DNA of 64,000 bases. Source: Parietaria judaica. Lineage: Eukaryota > Streptophyta > Magnoliopsida > Rosales > Urticaceae. The notes under the pieces are model-generated. The model was not told where the DNA came from and did no database searches. It saw only the letters and a list, made by a program, of their open reading frames with translations. This document shows positions 37,715 to 48,359 of this stretch, in pieces; position 1 is the stretch's first letter; each line of letters starts with the position of its first letter. The translations under genes were made by a program, and so were the position numbers. The stretch spans positions 12,059,501-12,123,500 of the forward strand of contig OX940870.1 in the NCBI GenBank assembly GCA_954871525.1. Direction: 5' to 3'.

Positions 37715-37979
37715 GGATTTGAGGAGAGAGTTGGGTGGGTGAATAATTATTGAGGTGGGTGAAGTGGGTGAATAAAGTTGGGTGAAAAATATTGAAATTT
37801 GAAATTTTTGGGTTGGAATTCGAGTAAAGTGGGTAAAAATTGTGGTTGGGTAATTAATTTCGGGTAAAAACATAGTATTAATGCCACAAAGAAACACATT
37901 TTCTCCCCTCTCCCACGGATTACTGACGTGGCTCAGCGAGAGCCGTCGATCGCCCATCACGCGGATCGACCAGCTGCCA

Positions 37980-38094
37980 TCGCGACGACGCGCAGGAATC
38001 GCGACTCGTCGCGACTCCACGCCTTGCGTCGCGATTCGTCGCGACTCCCCACAGAACATCGCGACTCGTCGCGATTCTGGGATTGGAGTCGCGA
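37980..38094. repeat. Right subterminal TCGCGA cluster
   Basis: Eight copies of TCGCGA in 115 bp, mirroring the eight on the left. Often in the form TCGCGACTCGTCGCGA, i.e. pairs 10 bp apart. Confidence 0.85.
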
Positions 38095-38106
38095 GTTGCA
38101 GCTCTA
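38088..38106 (-). repeat. hAT right terminal inverted repeat
   Basis: The reverse complement reads TAGAGCTGCAACTCGCGAC, matching the left end except at three positions. Confidence 0.85.
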
Positions 38107-38841
38107 CCTAGGGGCTTATCAGAGAAATTTTTAATTGCATAAACACCCCTGGACCCTCTTATAAATAGAAGCTCAGTTCAGTTCAACGGTAACTCACTTC
38201 CTCTCAACGGGAACTCGCCCGAAACTCTCTATACTCCCTCTTAACTCGCCTCCCCCCCAAATATCACTCTAATGTTGAGCGTCGGAGGTGAATTAGGGGG
38301 TAAACCCCCCCCCCCCCCCCCCCGGTTCTCCCTGATCTCGGGTGTTCTTTTCCTCAAGTTTCGGTACGGAGGAGTCGGCTAGAGCGGGAGCCCTGGAGAT
38401 GATTTTGGCACGATTTACGGTCCTCCCTGTTGAGATTCTGGATCTATGCGGTGCACCTTCGGTCCCTCTGTCTTGTATCTCAGAGCAGATATACTGATTT
38501 TGCGGATAGATTGTGGAACCCAGACCAGTATCGATAACACAGGTAGATGGTCTGATCTTCCAGGATTCACTGGAAGGCCAAAATTGTGACCCCTTTTACG
38601 TGGAGACCTGATCTGTGTGGTGCTCCAAACCTGTAACCCGGGCCTTGTCCATTCCAGGTCCTGTGGTAACTGGTAGCGGTGCAGCCCGGATTGTGGGTCC
38701 ATGGTAAGCGGAGGGTCCGTTTGACCCAAGGTGCCAGGGAACCTTGCCCAAAACCCACACAAGTCAACCAAACGACATTGGGCCCGTCCAACACGAACAA
38801 TTTGGCCGCTACAGTGTTTGATCTAAAATACATCATCAACA
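38107..38841 (+). repeat. 5' LTR of a Tat-lineage Ty3/gypsy element (left end missing)
   Basis: LTR identity rests on a TATA box (TTATAAATAG at 38159-38168), a C-rich leader including a run of 19 C (38305-38323), a CATCAACA end at 38841, and a primer site directly after. The terminal 71 bp (38771-38841) match the far right end of the element (48978-49026), apart from a ~24-bp indel. The LTR start is not found, because the sequence abuts the hAT end at 38106/38107. Either the hAT inserted into the LTR or the LTR was truncated. Confidence 0.7.
38159..38168 (+). promoter_or_regulatory. TATA box in the Tat 5' LTR
   Basis: TTATAAATAG, preceded by a pyrimidine-rich stretch and placed where an LTR promoter is expected. 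Confidence 0.55.
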
Positions 38842-38843
38842 TT

Positions 38844-38860
38844 TTGGCGCTAGAAGGAGG
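38844..38860 (+). other. Primer binding site region of the Tat element
   Basis: TTGGCGCTAGAAGGAGG, 2 nt after the CATCAACA LTR end. It has the TTGGCGC start common in Tat-group elements. The priming tRNA is not assigned. Confidence 0.65.
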
Positions 38861-38878
38861 GGGGCCGCTTAGGCGCGG

Positions 38879-39085
38879 TATCGAATTCAAGCCGCCAAGT
38901 ACAAGGGGGTAAGGTTCTCCCACACAGCATCGAATTCAAGCCACCAAGTACAAGGGGGTAAGGTGCTCCCACACAACATCGAATTCAAGCCACCAAGTAC
39001 AAAGGGGTAAGGTGCTCCTACACATCATCGAATTCAAGCCACCTAGTACAAGGGGGCCCGCTCGTGCATAACATCGAATTCAAGC
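38879..39085 (+). repeat. 49-bp tandem repeats in the Tat leader
   Basis: Five units starting (C/T)ATCGAATTCAAGCC at 38879, 38928, 38977, 39026 and 39072, spaced 49, 49, 49 and 46 bp. Units carry AGTACAAGGGGGTAAGG and a CTCCCACACA-like tail. They lie just after the primer site and before gag. Confidence 0.9.
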
Positions 39086-39187
39086 CTCTGAATACCCTCC
39101 CAGCAATCAATTCTCATCCACTTCTTTCGATCGGCTGGAATGTAGAACGAATCGACAGAAGGCACGCCCTCCCGTCCTACAGGGAGT

Positions 39188-40984
39188 GTGGCTGTAAACA
39201 CACAGGCTCAAGTCAACGCGCGCCGAAACCGTGCGCGGAGCCAACCCGAGATGAACATCTGTCATGAGCCAGCAGTCAATGAAAATAGAGAAAGATTGGC
39301 CCGGTTGGAAGAAAACGTCTTCCGGCTAACCGGATTAATGTCCAAACACCTCGGGCACGACGACCTAAACCACGAAGTCGTCAACGAGAAGAAAGTCCAG
39401 AGGAGGCCTTGGAGCTCACACATAGAAGGCCTCACAAAACACAACCGACACATGAATACATTCAGGAGCCGGCACAGTCATAAACAACCCGACGATCAGC
39501 CTTTGACCGACTCAGGAATGTCACCAACAATGCAAGGGCGTGGAGGAACAATCGACGTCGGCAGGTGCGCACCGGGTTGCGCACGGAAGACGAAGGAGAT
39601 TGCCACCACCACCTAAATCGCCCAAATCGCTAAGAAGATTTACGACAAAGCATCAGTCGGAAGAGAGATAAGTCCCGCCACCAAGAAGACTCCGATGACA
39701 CTGGCACAGAAACATAAGAAACTCCTCAGCACACCACCACTCGCCGGACAAAGCAAAAGGTGGTTGTTGCCACGGCGCCTCTCCCGACGGCTGCTCCCTC
39801 CTATGATGGACTGAGAAATGAAGTCCAAGTGCTCAAAAAGGAGATGCGAGAGCTCACCGCTGCCAAAAGCTCAGACCCAGCCGTCAAGAGCATGATCGAG
39901 GGAGTCATGTCCCCCCTCGCCAACCACTTGCTCACTGAAGATCTCGACGGAGACTTACAATTCCCGCTAAACCTCGCATATGACGGCACCACCGACCCCA
40001 CGTACCACCTGGTGCAGTACCAATTCAATATGAGAGTGAAGAAGTGCTCGCCGTCCACGATGTGTCAAGCTTTCTGCCTCACCGTCACTGGGCCCGCCTT
40101 CGAATGGTATCAACGGCTCCAGACTTACCTGGAAAAGTTCGTCGAAGAAGCAAACAAAGTTACCAGCTACACCGATGACGATGCAATCACCGCGGTGATC
40201 GACGACCTCCCCATGTGCGACTTCGCGCGATGTCTTGTCAAGAAAAGACCAACGTCCATGGCCGAGCTAATGAGAAAAGCAGCATAAGACATCGCGGTGG
40301 ATGAATACTTCAAAAACCGAAGCCAACCTAACTTGGGAGACTAGCGCCCAAAAAATCGAAAACACGGAGATGTTGAGCTTCTGAAAAAAAGGCAGCGCCA
40401 GCAGCACAACTCTGAAAGCCGACAAAAACAGCCCAGGCGAACAGAGAAGTTCCATAAATATATGAACTTCACTCCTCTAACCACCTCACCGGCAATGATC
40501 TTCAGCCTTCATGGAGATGAGTTTGGAAGCCCCCGACCACTAGGGAAGCATGCCAAGAAAGAAAAAATTCGATACTGTGAGTACCATAAGGACCACGGTC
40601 ACACGACGTCAGAATGCTGGCAGTTGATCCAGGACGGACAGCTGAAGGAGTTCGTCAAGAAGCTAGTGTTGGGAAGCGGAAAGCCCGGTAACCCACAACC
40701 TCAAGAGACTATGAAGCACTGAAGTGGCAGTCCGGACCAACCTCGCCCGGACAAGGAGCAAGGAAGGTCCCAGCCCTCGCAGTATAACTTCATATCCACC
40801 ATCCTGGGCTGACCCGAAGCTGGAGATTCAAGCCACAAACGAAAGAGATACGCTCGAGCCTTAGAAGGAGATCGAGAAACGCACCAAATCAACTTGGCTA
40901 ACCTGGGATGTACACCCAATATACTTCCCAGCCAAGCAATAACCTTCACGAAAGAAGAAGCCCGAAGAGTTTTGCACCCACATG
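39188..40984 (+). pseudogene. Tat gag (degenerate, deleted)
   Basis: The N-terminal part (39188-39616) is open but in a different frame from the rest. The capsid block follows at 39760-40287 (NLAYDGTTDPTYHLVQY near 39970). Between FEWYQRL and TYLEKFVEEA (about 40100-40130) some 50 residues normally present in this family are missing, an internal deletion. A stop follows at about 40285. A zinc-finger-like motif of the Tat type (YCEYHKDHGHTTSEC, about 40579-40623) is preserved, then an ITFTKEEARRVLHPHV block leads toward protease. Gag would build the particle that packages element RNA. This copy cannot. Confidence 0.8.
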
Positions 40985-41681
40985 TGACACAATCGTGGTC
41001 GAGACGCTGATCGCCAACAACAGAGTACGACGGGTGTTGGTCGACAACGAAAGCTCAGCCGACATCATCTTCAAGGCTACCTTGGAGCGCAGGAGCCTAG
41101 GAGAACTCGTCCCAACACCAGTCAAGACTCCGCTCTACGGCTTCAATGGGAAACCAGTCCTCGCTGAAGGCGCCATCGAGTTGCCAACCACATTCGGCTC
41201 AGAGGACGGGGCCTTAGTCTCCAAGATGGTCAAGTACCTCGTTGTGGACCAACCGTCATCCTACAACATCATCATGGGAAGACAAAGTCTCAACAAGCTG
41301 CAAGCCATCTCCTCCACCTTTCACCTACTCGTCAAATTCCCGACGGAAAACGGGATAAGGGTCATGGAAGGAAGCCAGCGAGAATCCCGTTCATGCTACG
41401 CCCAAGGGATGAGGTCAGGAAGAAATGAACTGATCATCAGCACTATCCGCCAACTCGAAGACGAACTCGCCCCCGACCTGAAAGATGCTCGGATGCTCGG
41501 CGAGCTCGATCCCCGAGACGATAGACGCAAACCAACCATAGAGCCCTCCTCTAACGTCACCCAGATCACAATAGAGGAGAGTGCACCTGAAAGAGTTGTC
41601 ACGATTGGAGCTCAACTACCGGTCATGATCAAAACGCAATTGATCGCCTTCCTGCGAGAGTTCAAAGACGTTTTTGCCTAG
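40985..41681 (+). pseudogene. Tat aspartic protease region
   Basis: A frameshift at about 40985 separates this from gag. The frame reads TIVVETLIANNRVRRVLVD at about 40989-41044, then N-E-S-S-A-D where the family has D-x-G-S-S. The glycine next to the catalytic aspartate is replaced by glutamate, a G-to-A change that should abolish activity. A downstream YNIIMGRQSLNKL block (near 41262) is typical of the Tat protease end. The frame stops at 41679-41681, where the family has a tryptophan. Confidence 0.8.
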
Positions 41682-43240
41682 TCGCACGCCGATATGCCCG
41701 GCGTCGACCAAGAAATTGTTATCCACCGACTCAACATCGAGAAGGGAAGGACCCCGAAAATACAACGGCAACGGGCGTTCAACCCATAAAGATATCAAGC
41801 GATCAACGAAGAAGTCAGCAAGCTTATCGCCGCAAATCTCATCAAGGAAGTCACGTACCCCGACCTGGTATCCAACTTCGTGATGGTCAAGAAGCCTACG
41901 GCAAATGGAGAATCTGCATAGACTACTCCGACCTCAACGCCGCGTGTCCAAAAGACTGTTTCCCGCTCCCAAGAATCGACCAATTGGTGGACGCCACCGC
42001 CGACCACCAGCTCATGAGCATGATGGACACCTACTCGGGATACAACCAGATCTGAATGCATGAGCCCAATCAGATACACACAATGTTCATGACCGCCCGT
42101 GGCCTCTATTGCTACAAGGTCATGCCCTTTGGACTCAAGAACGCTAGGGCCACATACCAGCGTCTGGTTAGTTGAATGTTCGCACCTCTAATCGGGAAAA
42201 CTATGGAAGTCTACGTTGATGACATGATCGTCAAAAGCCTCAAAAAAATCGACCATGTTAAGGATTTACGAAAGACATTCATGCTTCTTTGAAAGTACCA
42301 GATGAAGCTGAATCCCGCCAAATGCGCATTTGGAGTCGAGTCTGGAAAGTTCTTGGGATACATCGTCAACCAACGTGGAATCGAGGCAAACCCCGAGAAG
42401 ATCCGAACCTTGCTCGAAATGAAGAGACCGAAAAGGATAAAAGAAGTTCAAAGCCTCAACGGACGCGTCAACGCCCTAGGCCGGTTTATATCAAAAGCTA
42501 CGGACCGATGTCACCCGTTCTTTCAAGCCCTCAAAGGCAGAAAGAACTTCACCTGGGACGAAAAATGCGAAGCCGCCTTCAAGGAGCTGAAAAGCTACCT
42601 CGGATTGCCTCCTCTATTATCAAAGCCGAAGGATGGGGAGACACTTTTCCTTTACCTCTCCGTCTCGACCAGGGCTGTCAGCGCTGTCTTGGTCTGAGAA
42701 GAAGAAAAAAAGCAACTGCCAATCTACTATGTCAGTAAGGCCCTTCTCGACGCCGAAGCGCGTTACACGCAGATCAAAAAATTGGCACTCGCGCTGATTA
42801 CCACTGCAGAGAAACTTCACACGTACTTCCAAGCCCACCAAATCGTGGTGCAAACCGAGCATCCCGTTCGAAAGGCGCTCCTCAAAGGCACGTCTTCGCG
42901 CATGGCGATCTTGTCGCAAGAGCTGGGAGAATACGGCGTAGAGTACCAGTCTGGAGTCACCATCAAGGGTCAAGCCGTAGCCGATTTCATCGCCGAATTC
43001 ACCTACGACACAGAGGTCGAAACCGAGGAAGAAATCGGCAAGCTGCCGCAAGTCGCCAAGAGGAAAGCAAGTCCTGACGGTCCACTCCTGACTCTGCACG
43101 TGGACAGCGCCTCAAATTCCCATGGCTCAGGAGCAGGCATCGTCCTCACTAACCCCGAAGACGCAAAGCTCTGCTATGCCATACGATTCGGGTTCAAAGC
43201 CTCGGACAACGAGGCAAAGTACGAAGCGTTGCTAGCCGGA
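41682..43240 (+). pseudogene. Tat reverse transcriptase, RNase H and start of second RNase H
   Basis: Frame shifts at about 41890-41902; from 41903 one frame runs to the end of pol. RT blocks seen: DYSDLNAACPKDCFPLPRID (about 41921), MPFGLKNA (about 42122), YVDDM catalytic motif (about 42212), KCAFGVESGKFLGYIV (about 42320). RNase H follows (FTWDEKCEAAF at about 42548, YYVSKAL at about 42725). The archaeal-type RNase H of Tat elements begins at LTLHVDSASNSHGSGAGIV (about 43088). In-frame stops lie at 41787, 42053, 42173, 42290 and 42695. The catalytic residues of RT are still present, but the frame is dead. Confidence 0.85.
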
Positions 43241-44800
43241 CTTTAGATCGCGCAAAAAATCGGGATAAAGAATTTGCGAATCCTCTGTGACTCCTAGTTG
43301 ACCGTGAAGCAAGTGGAAGGATAGTATCAAGCGAAGGAAAACAACATGGCCACCTACCTGGCCGAAGCCCAACGCCGTCTAGAGTTCCTAGCTTAGTACG
43401 AGATGGCCCAGATAGCGCGTGCCAAAAACTCCGAGGCCGACACATTGGCCTGAATGGCGTCAGGGGCCGACGACAAAGAACTCGGAAAAGTTCCCGTCGA
43501 AGCCCTCGATCGCCCGTCAATCGAGAAATCCCAAGCCCTCGCCATCGCCGACAAAGCCAGTGAAAATTGGATGTCAGCGATAATCGAATACTTGGAGAAC
43601 GGCTTTCTCCCCGCCGACCGCAATGAGGCGAAGCGACTCAAGTTCCGCGCTACAAGATATGTGATGAACGACGGAGAGCTCTACAAACATGGCTTCATGC
43701 AACCTCTCTTGAAATGTCTTCGTGAAAACGATGCTAACCTCGTCCTTCGGGAAATTCACGAAGGAGTGTGTGGAAACCACTATGTGAGGCGGTCCCTCGC
43801 CTTGAAAATCCTGAAACAAGGATACTTCTGGCCAACTCTAAAAAAGGACGCAATCGAGATAGCACGAAAATGTGACAAATGCCAGCGGTTTTCCAATATC
43901 CCACGCGAGCCAGCAGTCCCGTTGTGTCCGGTCTTGGTTCCTCGCCCGTTCGCCAAATGGGGGATCGACCTAATCGGAAATTTTCCAAAGGCCCCGGGAG
44001 GAGTTGAATACGCAATAGTCGCAATCGATTACTTCACCAAATGGGTCGAGACAGAGCCTATCGGAAAAATCACCCAGACCAACACAACAAACTTCATCTG
44101 GCGCAACATAGTTTGTCGACACGGGATTCCAGAATCACTCATCACCGATAATGCCAAGCAGTTCAACAATGTGGACCTTCGAGCCTTCTGCAGTGAGATC
44201 GGGATCAACAAAACTTACTCCTCGCCTGTCTATCCCCAAGCAAATTGGCAGGTCGAGTCTGCCAACAAAGACATCAAAACGATCCTGAAGAAAAAGCTCG
44301 ACAAAAAGAAAGGCAAATGGGCGGAAGAATTGCCCTCGGTCCTCTGGGCATACCGAACCACGACCCGAAACGCCACAGGAGAGACTCCGTTCGCTTTAAC
44401 GTACGGTGTCGAGGCAGTCATCCCCGCTGAGGTAGTCGTCCCATCGCCACGGGTAGAGCTCTTTGACGAAGATCGAAACGTTGAAGCCACCCGGCTAGAA
44501 CTCGACCTCATTGAATAAAGGCGAAACAAAGCCTACACACGTTTGGTGGCCAAGAAAGTTGTTGAACGCTATTACAACTCCAAAGTCAAAGAGCAACGTT
44601 TTCTGGAAGGGAGCCTGGTCCTAAGAAAGGTGGGACCAAACAAGCAAGTCCACGGCACAGGAGTCCTCGGACCCACGTGGGAAGGCCCATATCGCGTCAC
44701 CAAAGTAATCAGAGACGGAACTTATCGGCTCGAGGAAATGGGGGGTCGGGAAGTTACACGCCCCTAGAATGTGGAACACTTGAAGCAATACCACCAGTAG
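43241..44800 (+). pseudogene. Tat second RNase H (end) and integrase
   Basis: Continues the same frame. The RNase H tail has stops at 43244, 43295, 43322, 43394 and 43451. Integrase is open from 43454 to 44515, with an HHCC-type finger (HEGVCGNH at about 43757, CDKCQRF at about 43873), catalytic D in WGIDLIGNFP (about 43960), D in ITDNAKQF (about 44141) and E in QVESANK (about 44250). After a stop at 44516 the C-terminal part (GPTWEGPYRV at about 44670) continues in frame to a further stop at 44765 and a likely true end at 44798-44800. The long open stretch is the best preserved part of the element. Confidence 0.87.
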
Positions 44801-45100
44801 CGCCCGGGCTACGAGGCCTAGCCGAAATAAAGGTTAAAGCTAAAGCTAAGAGCCAAGCTAAAGCTAAGATCCAAGTTGAAGCTAAGAGCCAATGTCCACC
44901 ACTACGGCCCTTAATATTCCATAGGCTCGGGAATAGCCTCGATCGCCTAAATATATGTAACACCATATCCAATGTAAAATAAGAGCGCCACAGTAAGCGC
45001 CAAATAATGAAAACCGTCAAATATTTCTTGAGAACTTGCTAAGAAACTAGAGATGGTCGCTTCTAAGGATTAGTTTTCTCATGATCTTTCCAGATTACTC
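44801..45100 (+). other. Start of the Tat 3' spacer, no gene seen
   Basis: Non-coding. Near 44830-44895 there is a short imperfect reiteration of AAAGCTAAG and GAGCCAA text. No protein motif recognised on either strand. Confidence 0.6.
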
Positions 45101-45690
45101 AAAAACTGGGGGGGTGGATTAGAGTAGGCGAAATAAACAGAGCCGTAAAAAAAAACCAGAACCACGATTCTGGCAGAAGCCCGAGACAGTAAGCCGCGCA
45201 AAAGCGCAGACATCGACACCGAGACAGTAAGCCGCGCAAAAGCACAAACCTCGGTAAAAGACCACAACCAGGATTTTTGCAAAAGTCAGGGACCGTAAGA
45301 CGTTCAAAACGCAAACACCGGCATGAAAGCTCGGGGGGCTAGACGCTAAGGCGCGAAACCTCGACCATAAAGACCAGGGCTTCAACTCTGGCGCTAAAAC
45401 CGATAATGTAAGACGCTAAGGCGCAAACCTCGGCAAAAGACCAGAACCACGATTCTGGCATAAGTCCGGGCCCGTTAGACGCTAAGGCGCAGACACCGGC
45501 AGAAGAGCTCGGGGGCTAGACGCTAAAGCGCGTAACCCCGACCGTATAAAACCAGGGCCTCAACTCTGGCACTAAGGCCAAAACCGTATGCCGCTCAAAA
45601 GTAGAAAACATCGGTAGAATGCTCAGAACAAACTCTAGCACAAGTCCGGGTCCATAAGCCGCTCAGTCACAAACTCCGGTGTGACTGAGC
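45101..45690 (+). repeat. Degenerate tandem repeats in the Tat 3' spacer
   Basis: Composite repeats with a period of about 177 bp built from sub-blocks of roughly 70, 66 and 41 bp. GACGCTAA occurs at 45342, 45412, 45478 and 45519, and AGCTCGGGGG(G)CTAGACGC at about 45329 and 45506. Roughly three composite copies. Such repeats between pol and the 3' LTR are common in Tat elements. Confidence 0.75.
45662..45689. repeat. Perfect inverted repeat, 10-bp arms
   Basis: CTCAGTCACA (45662-45671), 8-nt loop, TGTGACTGAG (45680-45689). It would fold as a hairpin in element RNA and ends the tandem-repeat block. Confidence 0.8.
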
Positions 45691-45853
45691 ACATCAGCAT
45701 ATATGTACATCGAGAACCCCTAAGGGCGCACACAAAAAATCACGCCACAGACGGCGGAGTATGAGCTACAAGTCCGGCTGAAGAGAGATACACCATATAG
45801 ACAGCTATATAAAACAACAAAAGGCTGCCAACAGTCAGAAGAACCAGTAGGGG

Positions 45854-48359
45854 TCACGCCTCGGCTCCGCCACGCTCGTCGGCGGCAGTCATACCTCCCT
45901 CGTTATCAGCTACGTCGCCCGCATCTCTGCGGGTGCTAGGCCCTACATCTCCGCCCCTGGGACGAGGATCGGGGCGCCCGTCTCTAGATGCGCTGGCAAC
46001 ACTACCGCATATTTCATCGTCAAATCCGACAAGAAAATTGCCATCGAGGAACGGCAGCTGCGCGAGAATCGGTTGTTGGACGAAAATCGGCTCCTGCATG
46101 GGGAGCGGCTGCTGAACAGCAAAAGGAAACTCGCCTCCGGAAAGGCCTATTGTCGGGAAGGCCGGTGGAAGCGGAACTAATGCAGAACGAAGGGCATCTT
46201 GAACTGCTCGAGGAATCGTCGGGTCATCTGAAAACTGAGCCGTGATATGCTTCTCAAAATTCTCATTGGCCAGGCCATAAAAAGCGCGAAGGAAGCCGTC
46301 CTAGTGTTGCCCCTGAGCATGCTGCTCGGTGAAGCTCCAAAATTGTGCAAACTCGGTTTCTTTAGTCGACAACAAGGAGCGAAGTTTGTCTATCTGACTC
46401 TGTGCTGCACTCTCAGATGAAGATGCTCGCTCCTGAGCTTAGTTAACATCCAAACGCTGGTGAACTATTCTATCGCCCCACGGGAAAGGTTATCGACACC
46501 ATGGTCCCGCCCAGCCTGGACGTCGCGAATATGCTGGGCGATCGATCTGCCTCTTCCTTAGCCAGATTCAGGCGAGATTGGAAATCCTGTAACTCTTGCT
46601 CGGCACGGGCCGCACGGTTGCGGAGCCGCTCGCGGGATCCTTGCAACTCGGAGACCTCAGCCTCCAACTCCCCGATACAAGCAGCGTTGCTGTGCTCGAT
46701 TGAGCTAAAGAGCGCGAAGACCGAAGGCATCTGCAAAAAAATAAAAAACATAAATAATAATAAAAAAATGTGTCACACAATCAAAGAAACCATAACCCAG
46801 AGGCAATCAAGAGCTAAAAACAGCTCATACCTGAAAGGCAAGCAGGTTCGTCTCATTGCCTACCGGCGGAGCGAACTAGGAACGAGGAGGCTCTTGGCCC
46901 AAATTTTGAACCAGGCCAAGCGGCGGATGAGGAGTAAAGCAAGAGGCAGCGGTCGGGCCGGATAGAGAACCATGCGGATGGGTCATCTCTAGAGCTTCAG
47001 GTCTCTCAGGCGAACTAGCAGGCCGCTTCCCCCTCTGTCAGCTACCCCGCCAAGCTGGAGAAGACCCGCTTGGCCGTGAAGACGAGGGTCTCCCGTGAAG
47101 TCCACTCCCACCGCGCTCCATATCTGCAAAGAAAAGGAAAATCATGTCAGAATTCAGCGCAATGCCACAAGGGAATGATCAATCACTACAGGTCAAAAAA
47201 GGAACAAGACCAGAAGAATGACCGAATCCTGCAACAGGATCCGGAGACATAAAAGAAAAACCGCGGACCGACACCTAACCTGATCGGACCCACGCTGAGC
47301 TCTCCAGATAAGAAGCAAAGAACCCGGGGATATCAGACCTCGTCTTAAAAAAGTGACAACGTCCGAGTCTCTCTCGTCTGGATACTGGTTAGGCGGAGGA
47401 GGTCCAAATTGCCGCGGAACCGATCCCAGATAAGCAAGTGGTACCCACACCCATTGATCACGCCGGTACATTTCAAGCTTCTAACGGAGACCACCGATCT
47501 TGAATCCCTTAACTGGAGTAGGGACGTGCCAGTTCCCCGCTCCCTGTCTACAAAAATTGGGGTGGAACGTAAAAAGCATGTGAAACTGGTCTAAAGATAG
47601 CTCACCACCCCGTTCCTCGTGCCACATCGAGTAGCACCCCGCGGCATACCGGCAGGCGTTAGAGCTGAGCTGGATTGGATGCAAACCAAGCGATATGAGT
47701 AGTTGCTCTAGGAGCGGCGAAATCAGCAATGCAAAGCCTAACCGGATGGTCTCTAGAGGTACCGCAACCATCCCCGCTCGAGGTCGACTGGGCCGCTCTT
47801 CGTCTATCGGCGCTCAAATCCCTTCAATGGGAACCATACCCTCGCTGCAAAAGAAAGCCTCGAGCCCCTCAGGAGTAAATACGCTCGGGATATCAATATC
47901 CAAAAAATCTGACGTAGGAGTTAATCCATGCCGATCCCGCTTCCAACGAACTGGAATGATTCGCCTCCGGATAGACCGATCAAGAATCGCGCATGACCCG
48001 CCTGCTATGCCGGCACTATGATGGGATCCGTCCCCACCATTGGCCACTTGGTCAGTACCTGTTGAAGATATGCGAACATCCAAATCTATCCCGGGGGGTC
48101 TCATACCCATCTCCGAGCCAACCCGTGCGTCACAAAAGAGGGTCAGGTCAGGCACGCTCACCTCGGCCGGTATGGAACCTGGCAAGACAGGTGACCCCTG
48201 CGAGGTCCCAGGAACTTGGTCAACCCCGATAGGCGACTTCAACAAGCCCAGAGAGGACTGAGTACCCCGGGATGAATCAATAACGGGCAAGGACACTCGG
48301 ACCGAGTAAAGAGGCAAAGTTGTACCAGAGGACCCCCTAACCCAAACCAAGGGGCACAC
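45854..48359 (-). pseudogene. Antisense ORF remnant of the Tat element
   Basis: On the minus strand, blocks 48359-47814, 47771-47481, 47471-47193 and 46751-46470 all lie in one reading frame, separated by isolated stops (for example 47814-47816). A further block, 46099-45854, lies in another frame. The central block (near 47700-47560) reads ISLGLHPIQLSSNACRY and WHEERGGELSLDQFHML, resembling the plant family long labelled 'putative gypsy type transposon' (PF04195-like, recognised by eye). The block near 46680-46540 is rich in E, R, L and Q (ELEAEVSELQGSRERLRNRA) and looks like a coiled coil. Antisense ORFs between pol and the 3' LTR are known in Tat elements such as Grande. The function is not established. 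The stops make this copy non-coding. Confidence 0.7.

Larger units (their letters stand above)
34030..38106 (-). mobile_element. hAT-superfamily DNA transposon, 4.08 kb
   Basis: Bounded by inverted ends reading TAGAGCTG inward from both sides (34030 and 38106), the TAGNG-type hAT terminus, followed on both sides by clusters of TCGCGA. It encodes a BED-finger hAT transposase on the minus strand in two exons. Expected 8-bp target duplications are not seen: ACCGTATG on the left against CCTAGGGG on the right. The element may be autonomous, since its transposase frames are open. Confidence 0.87.

Noticed and set aside
37637..38134. Frames of 67-140 codons around the hAT right end on both strands
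   Set aside because: They arise from the CG-rich subterminal repeats and the leader of the transposase gene and have no recognisable domain.
38415..38923. Frames of 77-118 codons in the Tat 5' LTR
   Set aside because: They lie in LTR and primer-site sequence on both strands and have no protein motif.
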